From: Nematostella vectensis
Taxonomy: Eukaryota > Cnidaria > Anthozoa > Actiniaria > Edwardsiidae
DNA: 64,000 bases
Direction: 5' to 3'
NCBI RefSeq assembly: GCF_932526225.1
Contig: NC_064037.1
Coordinates: 15,438,601-15,502,600, forward strand
Shown: positions 10,101 through 18,730 of the stretch, in pieces
Layout of the letters: every line of letters begins with the position of its first letter
Numbering within the stretch: position 1 is the stretch's first letter
The notes under the pieces: model-generated
The model's input: the letters and a program-made list of their open reading frames with translations, nothing else
The model's database searches: none
What the model was told of the DNA's origin: nothing
Program-made: the position numbers and the translations under genes

Positions 10101-12521
10101 ATGGCCGACTTCCTGTTTCAAGGCATTGCATAATTAGCTGTGACGTCACGTGAAAACGAAGAATATGTTAAAAATGTAGTTTCCAAAAGGGTATTATATT
10201 GTGGTCTTTATCTGGATCTTTACATTGATCACAGATAATAAGTTTTAAATGCATTTGAACTTTTCAACAGGGCACCAATTGTAAGCACTACTCGCGAGAC
10301 ACGTGTCTCATGCACTTCCCTTGCTGCCCAAAAGATCACTTTTACCCTTGTCACAAATGCCACAATGAAATGATGGAAGATGAAACCTTGTGGAATAACA
10401 AAGCTGACAACGAAAAACAGTCATCCACTGATGAGAATGATATTGATAATGATGACAGTGAAATAAAAAATAAAAATGACAGTAACAAACAGATGGATTC
10501 AGTTGATACCATGGAATCAATAGCTCTGGCGTCATCATCAGAATCAATAAAGCGTCATGGTTCAGTGGATAGCAAGTCAGTGGATTCAGTCAAATGCACT
10601 CACTGCCATGTTGACCAGGAGGTACAGAGATCTTGAAATAATCATGTACATAGCTAGGTGCAGTTCCTGGAAAGGGTAGAAAAAAGAAGGCAAGCACATA
10701 CACAGAGGGGTACACAGGGGGATGCACAGGGTGCACACACACCCCTCCCCCCTTAGTGGCAAAAAGTGGGTAATTTCTTATTAAGGAATCTTAAAATACT
10801 ATGCGTTGATATACTATGATACTTTGCCCCCCCCCCCCCCCCCCCTCGGCCAATCCTGGCTACGCATCAGAAGTGGCTTTTCTATGAAATGTGTATTGTT
10901 TCTTCAAAATCAATTTGGGAGGGGGGGGTGTATCCCCTATATTTGCTATGCAGGGATATGCTGCCAGACAACAGGGTTTTCAACCTTCTTTGGCCCTTAA
11001 AATGATATACCATACATACCAATTTCAATAATGTATCTCTTTGATCATAACTTTTACTTTTTTTGTATTGTAGTTGTCCCAGCATTGCACCTATTGTGAA
11101 AAGAAGTTTGCTTTCTATTTCTGCAATAAATGCAAACTGCTGGGGGACAGTAAGGAGCTTGATCCTTACCATTGTGACAAATGTGGAGTGTGCAGGTGGG
11201 TGGGGCAAATAGCCTAGACAAGGGAAATAGCTTGTGGACAGTTAATAAGGGGAATCACTGCACCTAGGAATCAAGAAATGTACTCGACACTTGAAAACAA
11301 ATCTGTAAACAGATATTAAAGCATATGTAAGCAAGAAAGGTTGGAGGGGAAAAGGATTCCTTCAATTGTCTATTTGCTGATTTATTCACTGATTTTCTAC
11401 ATATTTCAGATAAAGTCTCATCCCCCTTATCCTTACATCATAACCATGATGTCCCGGGGGGGGGGGGGGTCCCTATACAGAGATGCTCGTAGTACCTTAT
11501 GGGAGTCCTCACCCCCCCCCCCCACCCCACCCGCCACCCCAGGGCATGATGTCATATTTATATCCCTGCCCAGAATATGTTTATTCAAGGTTATAACAAA
11601 TTTATTATTATTACAGAGCTTACAAAAGCGAGTACTATCACTGTGATGGCTGCAATTTGTGTATGGACAAAAAACTGTTAAACAACCATAAATGCATTGC
11701 TGACAGCCAAAGTGATGAATGTGCAGTTTGTCTACAGGTACATATAAGTTTAATCCTTAAAAATAATAAACAATCTACCTGCGTTTACCAGGTGTTTTTA
11801 TAGCAAAAAACTGACCTCAAGGGATTTGTAGCCATCATCTTGGAATTTGAGCGATAAAAAACACTGCTATAAAAACACTTGGTTGACGCATGGATTTCAG
11901 GCTAAAATTTTAGTCAAGTTGAGTCTATACATACAGTAGGATGCTATGGATGGGTGCAGAGGGTATGCTACATCCGTACCAAAATTGTCAAACTTTACAA
12001 AAGAAATTAATTTCCATACATTTCATGTAAGTTAAGGCATGATTTTTATACAGGAACTCCCCTCCCCTTGAAGAATATTTTTCTGGGGGAGGGGGTGTCC
12101 CCTCTGCTAGTCACTTTCTTTTTTTGTGTTTCACCAAATCTTTGCAAGTTTTTCCAAGACCATCCCATTTGAAAATCCAGGTACCCCCCCCCCCCCCCCC
12201 CCCGCTTTCTGCTCTTGAGTGAAATGGTCTACATGATGCATTTGCAGGAAGTATTTTCTGGATGTCTGGTGTTTCCATGTGGACACAAGGTACACGAGGA
12301 CTGTGCACTAAACTTGGTCATGACAGGGAACAGGTAATGGATTGGCAATTGTAGATTTTAGCCCATTCTGGTCAGATCTGTAAAACAGGAAAAGCATTAT
12401 AATGAGCTTTTTTATGTCTTTCTTTAGCATCAACTGTCCTGTTTGTCGTCAGCCATTTCTGGATCTCAATTCAAAAAAACCTGGACTTGTCAAAAGACTT
12501 TGGCGGTGGTGGAATTCCTGA
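7148..12521 (+). CDS. RCHY1-like A: CHY/CTCHY/RING E3 ubiquitin ligase (274 aa)
   Basis: Exons 7148-7198, 10271-10621, 11074-11195, 11617-11737, 12248-12333 and 12428-12521 join in phase. In order the protein has a CHY zinc finger (CKHYSRDTC, FPCC, CHKCHNE), an acidic Asn/Ser/Asp insertion of about 60 residues inside that finger, a CTCHY finger (YHCDKCGVCR, YYHCDGCNLC) and a RING-H2 (ECAVC, PCGHKVHEDC, CPVC). It ends in an aromatic tail, KRLWRWWNS. RCHY1/Pirh2 enzymes bind E2 and ubiquitinate targets such as p53; the substrate here is unknown. The C-terminal zinc ribbon of vertebrate RCHY1 is absent. The start is uncertain: the frame homologous to copy B is broken in exon 1, so I chose ATG 7148, which keeps all later exons in frame. 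Intron 1 carries a DNA transposon. Confidence 0.82.
7547..9340 (+). CDS. SWIM zinc finger - YqaJ exonuclease - PHD finger protein (597 aa)
   Basis: A single intact ORF begins at ATG 7547, just inside the left inverted repeat. A SWIM finger is present at residues 144-156 (CNC, then CSH). A YqaJ/lambda-exonuclease-type nuclease core follows, with RAARITASKF near residue 330, the Asp of SPDG at 417 and the ExK motif EIK at 431-433. The C-terminus is a PHD-type C4HC3 finger from C549 (WCFCQED, FHMDC, WICTYC). YqaJ nucleases trim DNA ends; the SWIM and PHD fingers probably bind DNA or chromatin. All three putative catalytic residues are kept, so the enzyme may be active. It may support transposition of its family or be a host-retained passenger. 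An AATAAA at about 9595 could end the transcript. Confidence 0.85.
   Translation: MATANISSVNSVTFSEYYSPLAGPTKERYREKVNLCGFDPYLLKPSQCSDDLADFTCVEYPDIVNYLVLQTSWATGQQMKAYKSLEAYNFFVSGWVNSILTKKVTSPTRILVTGRINHSQRSRATPLKSWFLAEKSGEVIVAHCNCMAGLSEACSHIGALLFAVQAGARMLSSTTCTQEKGKWIMPSYVKEIPYMPVSEMDLTSAKRLRKQIDEPETVKLTSIKQRSDIEMPSVEERTDFYNELSGHCKSAILSLIPTHNTLYMPHEVNQDLPKTVIEQIQLKYSTYKICDAIQQIDEVFECLTVSDKEAEAIESTTRDQSDSKLWFSQRAARITASKFKACCSTNPEFPSRSLVKVICYPEAHKFSSAATKWGIDNECKARESYSFAIASDHLNLSVADCGFYINVKWPFLGASPDGLVMCDCCGIGLCEIKCPYKHRNTTIAESLNDKGFCLHMIEHGSIQLNTNHQYYHQVQCQLFVTDTAYCDFVVWTEEDLFCQRILPDEEFWNTNLPKAISFFKKGLLPEVLKSICCEPSELAQDSDEDGPWCFCQEDIEESMLVRWDKTNCSIKWFHMDCVGLSIVPNGEWICTYCLELR
9786..10011 (-). pseudogene. 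THAP-domain first exon of a truncated transposase
   Basis: The ATG at 10011 opens a THAP zinc finger with C-x4-C (CAVKGC), the RFP and RRRKWL blocks, and C-x2-H (CSNHF). The reading frame reaches a GTGAGT donor at 9785. No downstream exon with a DDE nuclease fold was seen before the YqaJ gene ends at 9340, so the catalytic part appears to be deleted. In the family the THAP domain binds the terminal repeats. A short residual protein could still bind DNA and act as a repressor, but that is speculation. Confidence 0.7.
10740..10935. repeat. Poly-C/poly-G element in intron 2 of RCHY1-like A
   Basis: A C run ends in TCGGCCAATCCTGGCTACGC, the inverse of the poly-G element ends seen at 5100 and 13378. 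The interior matches the element in NG1 intron 2 in inverse orientation. A second G run lies at 10919-10928. Intron 3 holds a further G run (11457-11470) and C run (11512-11523), and intron 4 a C run (12184-12203). Confidence 0.5.
11787..11883. mobile_element. 97-bp palindromic MITE in intron 4 of RCHY1-like A
   Basis: The termini ACCAGGTGTTTTTATAGC and GCTATAAAAACACTTGGT are inverse of each other with one mismatch. The same element sits at the same place in intron 4 of RCHY1-like B (27082-27178) with only a few substitutions, so it was inserted before the duplication or was copied between the genes later. Confidence 0.7.
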
Positions 12522-14274
12522 AGAAGTAGCTAAAAGCCATCCTGTGCTGATAGCTTGAAAAAAACATAAAACAAAACAGATTTTCAGACTAGATTAAATC
12601 ACCTTTAACTATCAGATAGTTTACAGGGTTCTGGCTGGGATTTGCTGAAATGAAATGTGTGGCATATGGATTTTATGCAAATAATGTAGTTAATCCAGTG
12701 CTATGGTACCCATAGTGGCCGAGGGTCCATTGTATGCAATTCGACCCCATTTGACAAATCTGGCCACGATTCTTTGAGCTGTGGACGTTCTACCTCTAAG
12801 AGTCTGCCACAAAATTACATCACCTTCCTCTTTGAACAAATGGCCGTATACCATGTATATTCTTTATGTCCCGGATAAGGGCAGATACAGGGGGGGGGGG
12901 GGGATTTTAGAGAAAAAAAAAACAATTGAAAAGTCATCACTTTGTTTGAAGAAAATAAGTGTCTGAGGGACATAAGGTACTGTCTATGTACCTTCTCCTG
13001 CTTGACTTTGCTGACATGTGATGCATGGTTAGATCAATGGGACCTACCAAGAACCATTGGATCAGTTAAAAGCCGTCTATCTGGCTATTATCCATCCCCT
13101 GAAGGCACTTATTCAGCCCTAATTTCAAAATGCTTTATATCTCTAGATAAAAAGGTGCCTTTTAACAATGTTAATCCTCCCAGAACCAGAACAAAACAAG
13201 CAGTCAATCATAAAATTGTGTGGAAGGTAGTCAGTTATTGTAGCTTCCCTTTCTAACGGTCAGTCATCAAACCCATCATCGGAGTCTATTGAGTGCAGCA
13301 AGCCTAGGCAAGGTGCTCATCCGGAGGAGGAGCATATCCATTTTTTTTCCTATTAGGCAAGAAGCTCACTTAGAGGGCAGGGGCGTATCCAGGGGGGGTG
13401 GCCCAGGGCGCCCGCCCCCCCCCCCCCCCTTATAGCAGCCAAAAATACAGTAAATGTATGAGACATTATCTAAACTGCAGGAAAAAATGCCTTTGAAATG
13501 ACCCTTTGGGCCCCCTCCTGTTAAAAACCCTGGCTACGCCGCTGGGAGAGGCGCTTACTTGGGGGAGGCGCTTTTTCGAGCAACTACAGTAAAAAGATAT
13601 TGAAATAAAATAATTGAATCGACTTGTGACAGGCATGAGCTGATCTGGCACGAGGTGATCTCTGAATCCATACCATGGCCCATGAAATAAAATAAACGCC
13701 AAACCCCCTCCCCCAAGCAGCCGAAACTACAATTGAAAACCTTTTCCTTCATCCATCTTTGACACGTACTTTTGTACTTGTCGAGTAAAAAATCATGTGA
13801 TGAAGTGTACCGTTGAGTCTGTTATCCATTTCGAGCACAAATAATAAGAGAGGATAGAGTTGTGAAATGGTTAACTATAGTTCCAATATCTTTATACCCC
13901 TAAAGCAACGCCCCCCCTCCTCCTCATGGTAGAGGGTACTTTATTTCTAATGGTTATTTCGAGATTTCTTCAGATGATTTGTCTATAAAAACAGGAAAAA
14001 AAGGTGTGGCTGAACAGGGATCTTTATTAATTCCTTCTATGCCATACATTTAACGTAACGACCCCAACTCCCTTTTCTGCTACAACTGACCCCAGAGATA
14101 GTGGGCGCTTGGACATTCACCTTTCCTAATTCAACGTACGTAGACAGTGACCAAGTGCTTATCTCCTAATTTTTTGCTATCAACTGCTGATAATATATAC
14201 CTAGACATCAAACTAATCTAGTGGTCAACTTAATTGTGCCTTTTATCAGCGCACTTTCAGGATCGGCTGCTTCA
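12522..14274. other. Intergenic interval between RCHY1-like A and NG2
   Basis: No gene was recognised. It contains a G run at 12892-12903 and a segment (about 12960-13390) with a diverged relative at 46280-46500, sharing TCCTCCCAGAAC and CTTATTCAG blocks. A poly-G MITE occupies 13378-13544. GGCGCTT-type motifs at 13551-13575 recur near 46750-46870. The 3' ends of two convergent genes bound the interval. Confidence 0.5.
13378..13544. mobile_element. hAT-type MITE with G and C runs
   Basis: CAGGGGCGTATCCAGGG at the left and CCCTGGCTACGCCGCTG at the right are imperfect inverse ends. Both match the CAGnGGCGTAnCCAGG terminus common in hAT-derived miniature elements. The interior has GGGGGGG and a C run of 16. 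No convincing 8-bp target duplication was found. Confidence 0.6.
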
Positions 14275-16834
14275 TTAGAGCACTGGGTTGACCCTCCCAA
14301 GGCTGTCAATTTCGTGTTGTAAGTGGTTTATGTTATGCCTTTGATGGAAATCTTGCAATTTTTGATCTGAAAATGAAAGTAATCATTCTTTACTGGTCTG
14401 CCGGAAGGGAAGCTTCTTCAGTTTTGCCAGGGAAAGGGGGGGACTCTCCATAAAAGTAGACGGGGGATGATCGTCCTATCTTTAGGGTATATAATTCTAC
14501 CAATTGCTATCCCTTAAGGGGTATTCGAAATTTTCCACATCTGTTATTCCTCAGGGGGTCTCACGCTAGTGATCCATTACATCCTTATAGCAACTGCACA
14601 TGAATGTAGTCAGGAAAGAGATATGTTTAGAACTGCAATTCAGGAAAACTAAATGTGTTTATTTCCAGTGCCGTTGAGTTAGAAATTGCTTCCTAATGTC
14701 CTATCTCTTAGGGTTGTATCTTGCTGACGATCACCCAGTCTGTTTTTATGGAAGTCCCCCCGGGGTGTTTTGGCTCTAGCCTTTGATCTGGTTTGGGCAT
14801 AGGCTCGGTTTCCAGCTGTGGTTACGTCGAGCGCTTCTCCTCCGCTGACGAGATGGGAGAGGACCGCGGGCGCACCGAAACCATCACGGCTGGAAACCGA
14901 GCCTGTGGGCATCATGACTTGTACACGATAAGCATTAGTGCCCAATCCTTCACAAACTGCGTAACACAGGGATACTATAACATTTTAAGTAGGTGAAGGG
15001 GGGGGGGGGGGGTCCATGTTCTTTCAAAGTATCTTGTCCTAACAACCTAGTGCAGCATCATGCTATTTGAGTAAACACAACGCACTACGAGCTGCGGCTA
15101 TCTAGCTATAGGGCCAGAGTAGTGCTGGATAAATATATTCTCGATTAAAATTATGTTCATTTTGCTCTTCGGGAACAATAAAAATCTTTAGATTGCCCGG
15201 GTTATAGATGTAGATACTTACTTGTGAGCTGGGAGTTCTGGTACTCCACGTCTTCTATCATAATCAACTTCATGTCCCTAAATGCCTTTTCGGCCTTGTC
15301 TAGGGTTTCAATCATCTGCCTTTTCTTGGAGGCATCTGTTATAAAATACCAAGTAAAAAGATATATATACCCAGAAGAATGCGTAGATAATATATGCAGG
15401 CATATCAAAACCTAACTAAACTAAAATTTACAAATTTACCTCCCGCCATATGGCTTATATATTGGTGCCCCCCACTTTGGGTCGGCATTTGCCCCCCCCC
15501 CCCCCCTCCACTTCGGGAAATCCTTGATCCCCCCTGGATGTGTGCAATCTGATAGCAAATAGTGAGCTGTGTGCCCTACCTGATGACTGCCTGTGACGAG
15601 AAACTTCTTCATTTCCGGCTCGGAAACTGAAGCGATCCCTATGGGTCTTTAACATAAGAGGAGCAAAATAGATAAATAAATGAATGAATGAATGAATGAA
15701 TTAATGAATGAATGAATACATAAATACATAAAAAATAAATAAATACATACATAAGTACATAAATAAATAAAAAATAAAATAAATAAATAAATCCATAAAT
15801 CCATAAAAAAAATAGATTATAAATAAACAATAAATATAAATAAATATATTATGAGATTCCGTAATGAATGTGAAACAATGCTAACTTATTTTAGCTACAG
15901 TAAAAACCCATGTAAGTATAAGAAAATAACATTATAAGCACCCTCTTTACAAGTTTCCGCTCGTCGCCAGGTCGCGGAATTTTGGATGAGCGTTACTGGA
16001 CGAGACGTACCCAGGGTAGAAATAGAGACCATAATTTAAAAACTCTACCTCTTCTTCAACAAAAGTTAAGAATTTTTACACTAAATTTAACTGTTTAGGC
16101 TAACTTGAAAAAAAAACTTAGGTTCTCATACGTGTATTTTTACTGTTACCTGGTGCAATTCATATGATTATGTCTTTTAATTACAACTTTACCCTTTAAC
16201 CAGATGAAACGCTCTTTACACTTTACCCAAGATCAAACGCTCTTTACACTTTACCCAAGATGAAACCCTTTTTTACACTTTACCCTAGATGAAACCCTCT
16301 TTACACTTTACCCTAGATGAAACCCTCTTTACACTTTACCCTAGATGAAACCCTCTTTACACTTTACCCAAGATGAAACCCTCTTTACACTTTACCCTAG
16401 ATGAAACCCTCTTTACACTTTACCCAGATGAAACCCTCTTTACACTTTACCCAAAGATGAAACCCTCTTTACACTTTACCCAAGATGGAACCCTCTTTAC
16501 ACTTTACCCAAGATGAAACCCTCTTTACACTTTACCCAAGATGAAACCCTCTTTACACTTTACCCAAGATGAAACCCTCTTTAAAATCCTACCTCTACAA
16601 TCACTCTCTCTGTCCCGGTGTTTGTGTTTTGTTGGACCTCTTGGGCTTGTCTTTCGTTCTCGCTTTCGTAGGACACGTGAATACTGCCAAATATTTTCTT
16701 AAAAGCGTCCGCCATGCTGGAGAACAGGTTTTTGACGGATTGCCAAAGCCATTTCAAGCCCTCCGCCACGTAATTCAAACCAGTAGCAGCCCAGTTGCTG
16801 ATTGTTGTGAGCACACCTCCCATATTTAATCAAT
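14275..16834 (-). CDS. NG2: paralogue of NG1 (167 aa)
   Basis: Coding exons 16593-16823, 15580-15646, 15222-15335 and 14275-14366 have the same phases as NG1. The protein starts MGGVLTTIS, which could be an N-myristoylation signal (Gly2, Thr6); NG1 lacks it. An amphipathic aromatic helix follows (GLKWLWQSVKNLFSSM, DAFKKIF), then a Ser/Glu/Gln linker, a charged coiled-coil-like segment (KKRQMIETLDKAEKAFRDM) and the tail SLGRVNPVL. Identity to NG1 is concentrated in KW.WQSV.NL, the THxD start of exon 2 and the VNPVL end. A 5' UTR exon ends at 17494. The large introns contain a minisatellite, a microsatellite and MITEs. The function is unknown; the promoter suggests NF-kappaB control, as for NG1. 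Confidence 0.72.
14433..14766. mobile_element. MITE with GGGGGGACTCTCC termini, copy 1 (intron 3 of NG2)
   Basis: The left end AGGGGGGGACTCTCC faces the right end GGAAGTCCCCCCGGGG. The interior has repeats of CTATCTCTTAGGG and TCTCACGCT. The second copy, at 39258-39743, has the same ends, AAAGTAGACGGGG and the same interior motif in the same order. No coding capacity. Confidence 0.7.
15660..15850. repeat. GAAT/TAAA microsatellite in intron 1 of NG2
   Basis: A tract of GAAT repeats grades into TAAA and TACATAAA repeats. It creates open frames without meaning. It lies just upstream (in gene direction) of exon 2. Confidence 0.9.
16193..16588. repeat. 28-bp minisatellite abutting the exon 1 donor of NG2
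   Basis: About 14 copies of a 28-bp unit, GATGAAACCCTCTTTACACT plus TTACCCAA, with minor variants (CCTAG or CCAAG) and a few length changes. The last unit runs directly into the exon 1 splice donor at 16592, so the array occupies the first positions of intron 1 of NG2. NG1 has no such array. Confidence 0.92.
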
Positions 16835-16850
16835 CTGTGCGAGAAACATA

Positions 16851-17287
16851 TACAGTGGAATCTGGATTTTACGATGTGCCTCGGGAGAAAGAAAATGTAT
16901 CGTAAATCGAGGTATCGTTGAAAGAGGTCTTCAACGATATAAAGGAAAATCCCTTGAAAATATCGTTGTAGCGTGCGAGGTCGGGTTAATCATCAACTTT
17001 TACAAAATAATAATATTGTAACTGTACTCTGTGTAAGACTGTACAGTTACTCTCTGAAAACTGTAATCTGCATCTAACAAGGTCTGTTAAGTCAAGAAAA
17101 TCGATTAACTGAACTGTACGTGTGTTGTGTCTTCAGTTTTTCTCTCTTTGTTGATAGACAGAATCAGTAATATCGTTGTATCGAGGCCAAAATTACGCTT
17201 GGGAGAACAGATTTATATCGTAAACTCAAGAATATCGTTGTATCCAATATCGTTAGATCGAGGTAATTTCTCATAAATTTCACTGTA
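16851..17287. mobile_element. TA-flanked MITE in the 5' UTR intron of NG2
   Basis: The ends CAGTGGAAT and ATTTCACTG are inverse and flanked by TA on both sides, as for Tc1/mariner-type insertions. The interior repeats ATCGTTGTATCGAGG and close variants in both orientations. The element sits between the 5' UTR exon (ending 17494) and coding exon 1 (start 16823) of NG2. Confidence 0.7.
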
Positions 17288-17493
17288 TTTTCGCCGGGAG
17301 AAAGGAACGTCATCTTAAAATCGGAAGGTAGAAAAGTTTTTACGGTATACGATGCTTGGATGCTTGGAGTTTTTTTTTATCGGGACTTGATAGCTTAATA
17401 TCGGGACTTGATAGCCACAAAAAATGAACATTAATTTGATTTATATTTTATCTTAATTCCCTATATCCATATTGAAAGAAAATGTCTACTTAC

Positions 17494-18091
17494 ATTTAGT
17501 TTTGGAGCTCTTCCAAGAAGCGTCACTCCCAACAGTATACGAATGTAAAGACGATAAGTTTATAGACATTCTAATCGAGGGAAAGTCCCTACTAGTGGAG
17601 TGCCCTGTTACCAATAATAACATTGCTAAAAGTAAAAGATATATTTTTTAAAGGCTCCCATTTACTTAATAAGATCATATTCAAGATAATACCAATTTTC
17701 AAGATATCAATCTAAAAAAAGTGCGCTGTTATATTTTTGTATTTGATTTTTGCCTTGAGTTTGGATCTTTCTAGAATATTCGGCGCTGCCCTGCCATGCG
17801 GAGAAGGGGAAATTCCCTCCTCGTGTTGTTTTGAGTGATAGCCGCAAGTGTAAACATTTCGCCTAATTACGACCCATTCCCTCTTTACGAAAGATTTGCA
17901 CTGCGATATATCTTGTAAAGGAAATCATACTGCTCGTATACAAAATAATGATCAACAGATGGATTCAATTTATAGCTGGAGCTAGTTTTGAAGAACAGAT
18001 ATATGAGATTCCTTGAACGCTCAGCAAAAACTCGCGGGGCTTTCCCTAATTCTTGGAAGCCAGGTGTCTGTAGGGGAAGTCCCTGACGTCA
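17494..18091. promoter_or_regulatory. Bidirectional promoter of NG2 and RCHY1-like B
   Basis: On the minus (NG2) side lie kappaB motif GGGACTTTCC (17580-17589), TATAAACT (17558-17565) and a UTR exon ending at 17494 before GTAAGT. On the plus side are GGGAAATTCC (17807-17816), GGGGCTTTCC (18036-18045) and CRE TGACGTCA (18084-18091). Spacing between the three kappaB motifs is about 227 and 229 bp, against 226 and 251 bp in unit A. The retrotransposon at 18152 cuts this promoter from its RCHY1-like gene. Confidence 0.62.
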
Positions 18092-18151
18092 TTCCCACTG
18101 CAGCTCTTTCTTCGCACAAGAACAACAGATCTTGAAGCCGAGTCATGCATG

Positions 18152-18328
18152 TGTTACCTTATAATTTGTGAAAACTCGAGTAACATTAAAAATAAACCGA
18201 AAATAAACCACACAGAAACAAACATGGCGGTCAACACGTTTTCTTCCTCTTCTACCCACACTGCATTATGGGTAATACAATATTTTTCTATGGGGGGGAT
18301 GGGCAAGTGCTTAATTCCAAGGGTAACA
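18152..18328 (-). repeat. 3' LTR of the Gypsy element
   Basis: A 177-bp LTR at the 3' end of the minus-strand element. It contains a run of seven G where the other LTR has about fifteen. The purine-rich tract AGGGGGGAAG lies immediately internal to it. Confidence 0.92.
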
Positions 18329-18730
18329 CACTTCCCCCCTGAAAAGATGTCGTCCTCGACATTTAAGTTACTAGTATGTTTCAATACTACAATGCAACTG
18401 AGGAAAAAAAAAATCTGACTACTCTACTATTTCAATGTTCAGTTCCATGAAGGCATGGTGTAGGGTGATCAAGTCCAACCATGGCTTCCACTTGTTTCTT
18501 CATACAGCTGTATCTTGCTTATTCTTTACTCTACAGTTCTCTTGCACAATGTCATTGCCACGTAAATACCCAATGCTGCTCAAGGTCTTACACCTTGTTA
18601 CCTACACTATTTGCTAGGCTATACTAGTATTATTCAACTAGTGTCTCTAACTAGACCGTTTTTTTTCTTTTCTTTTTCTTGTAACAAACAAACAAATATA
18701 AGTCAAGTAAGTGTACTAGTGTACTTGTTA

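Larger units (their letters stand above)
7466..10164. mobile_element. ISL2EU/IS4EU-like DNA transposon in intron 1 of RCHY1-like A
   Basis: The ends are inverted: ATTCTTCGTTT with CACGTGAC and GCCATTGCTGGTGGACC on the left (7466-7535) match the inverse at 10082-10164. Between them are a plus-strand SWIM-YqaJ-PHD gene and a minus-strand exon encoding a THAP domain, in convergent orientation. A YqaJ exonuclease gene beside a THAP-containing transposase is, from general knowledge, typical of the ISL2EU/IS4EU group; the group name is inference. Only about 440 bp separate the two genes and no DDE domain is visible, so this copy lacks most of its transposase. RCHY1-like B has a 473-bp intron 1 without the element. 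Flanking AT/TA dinucleotides may be the target duplication but are not decisive. Confidence 0.72.

Noticed and set aside
14679-14945. ORF of 88 codons across a MITE boundary
   Set aside because: Half of it lies in the MITE at 14433-14766, and the frame is not kept in the second copy at 39258.
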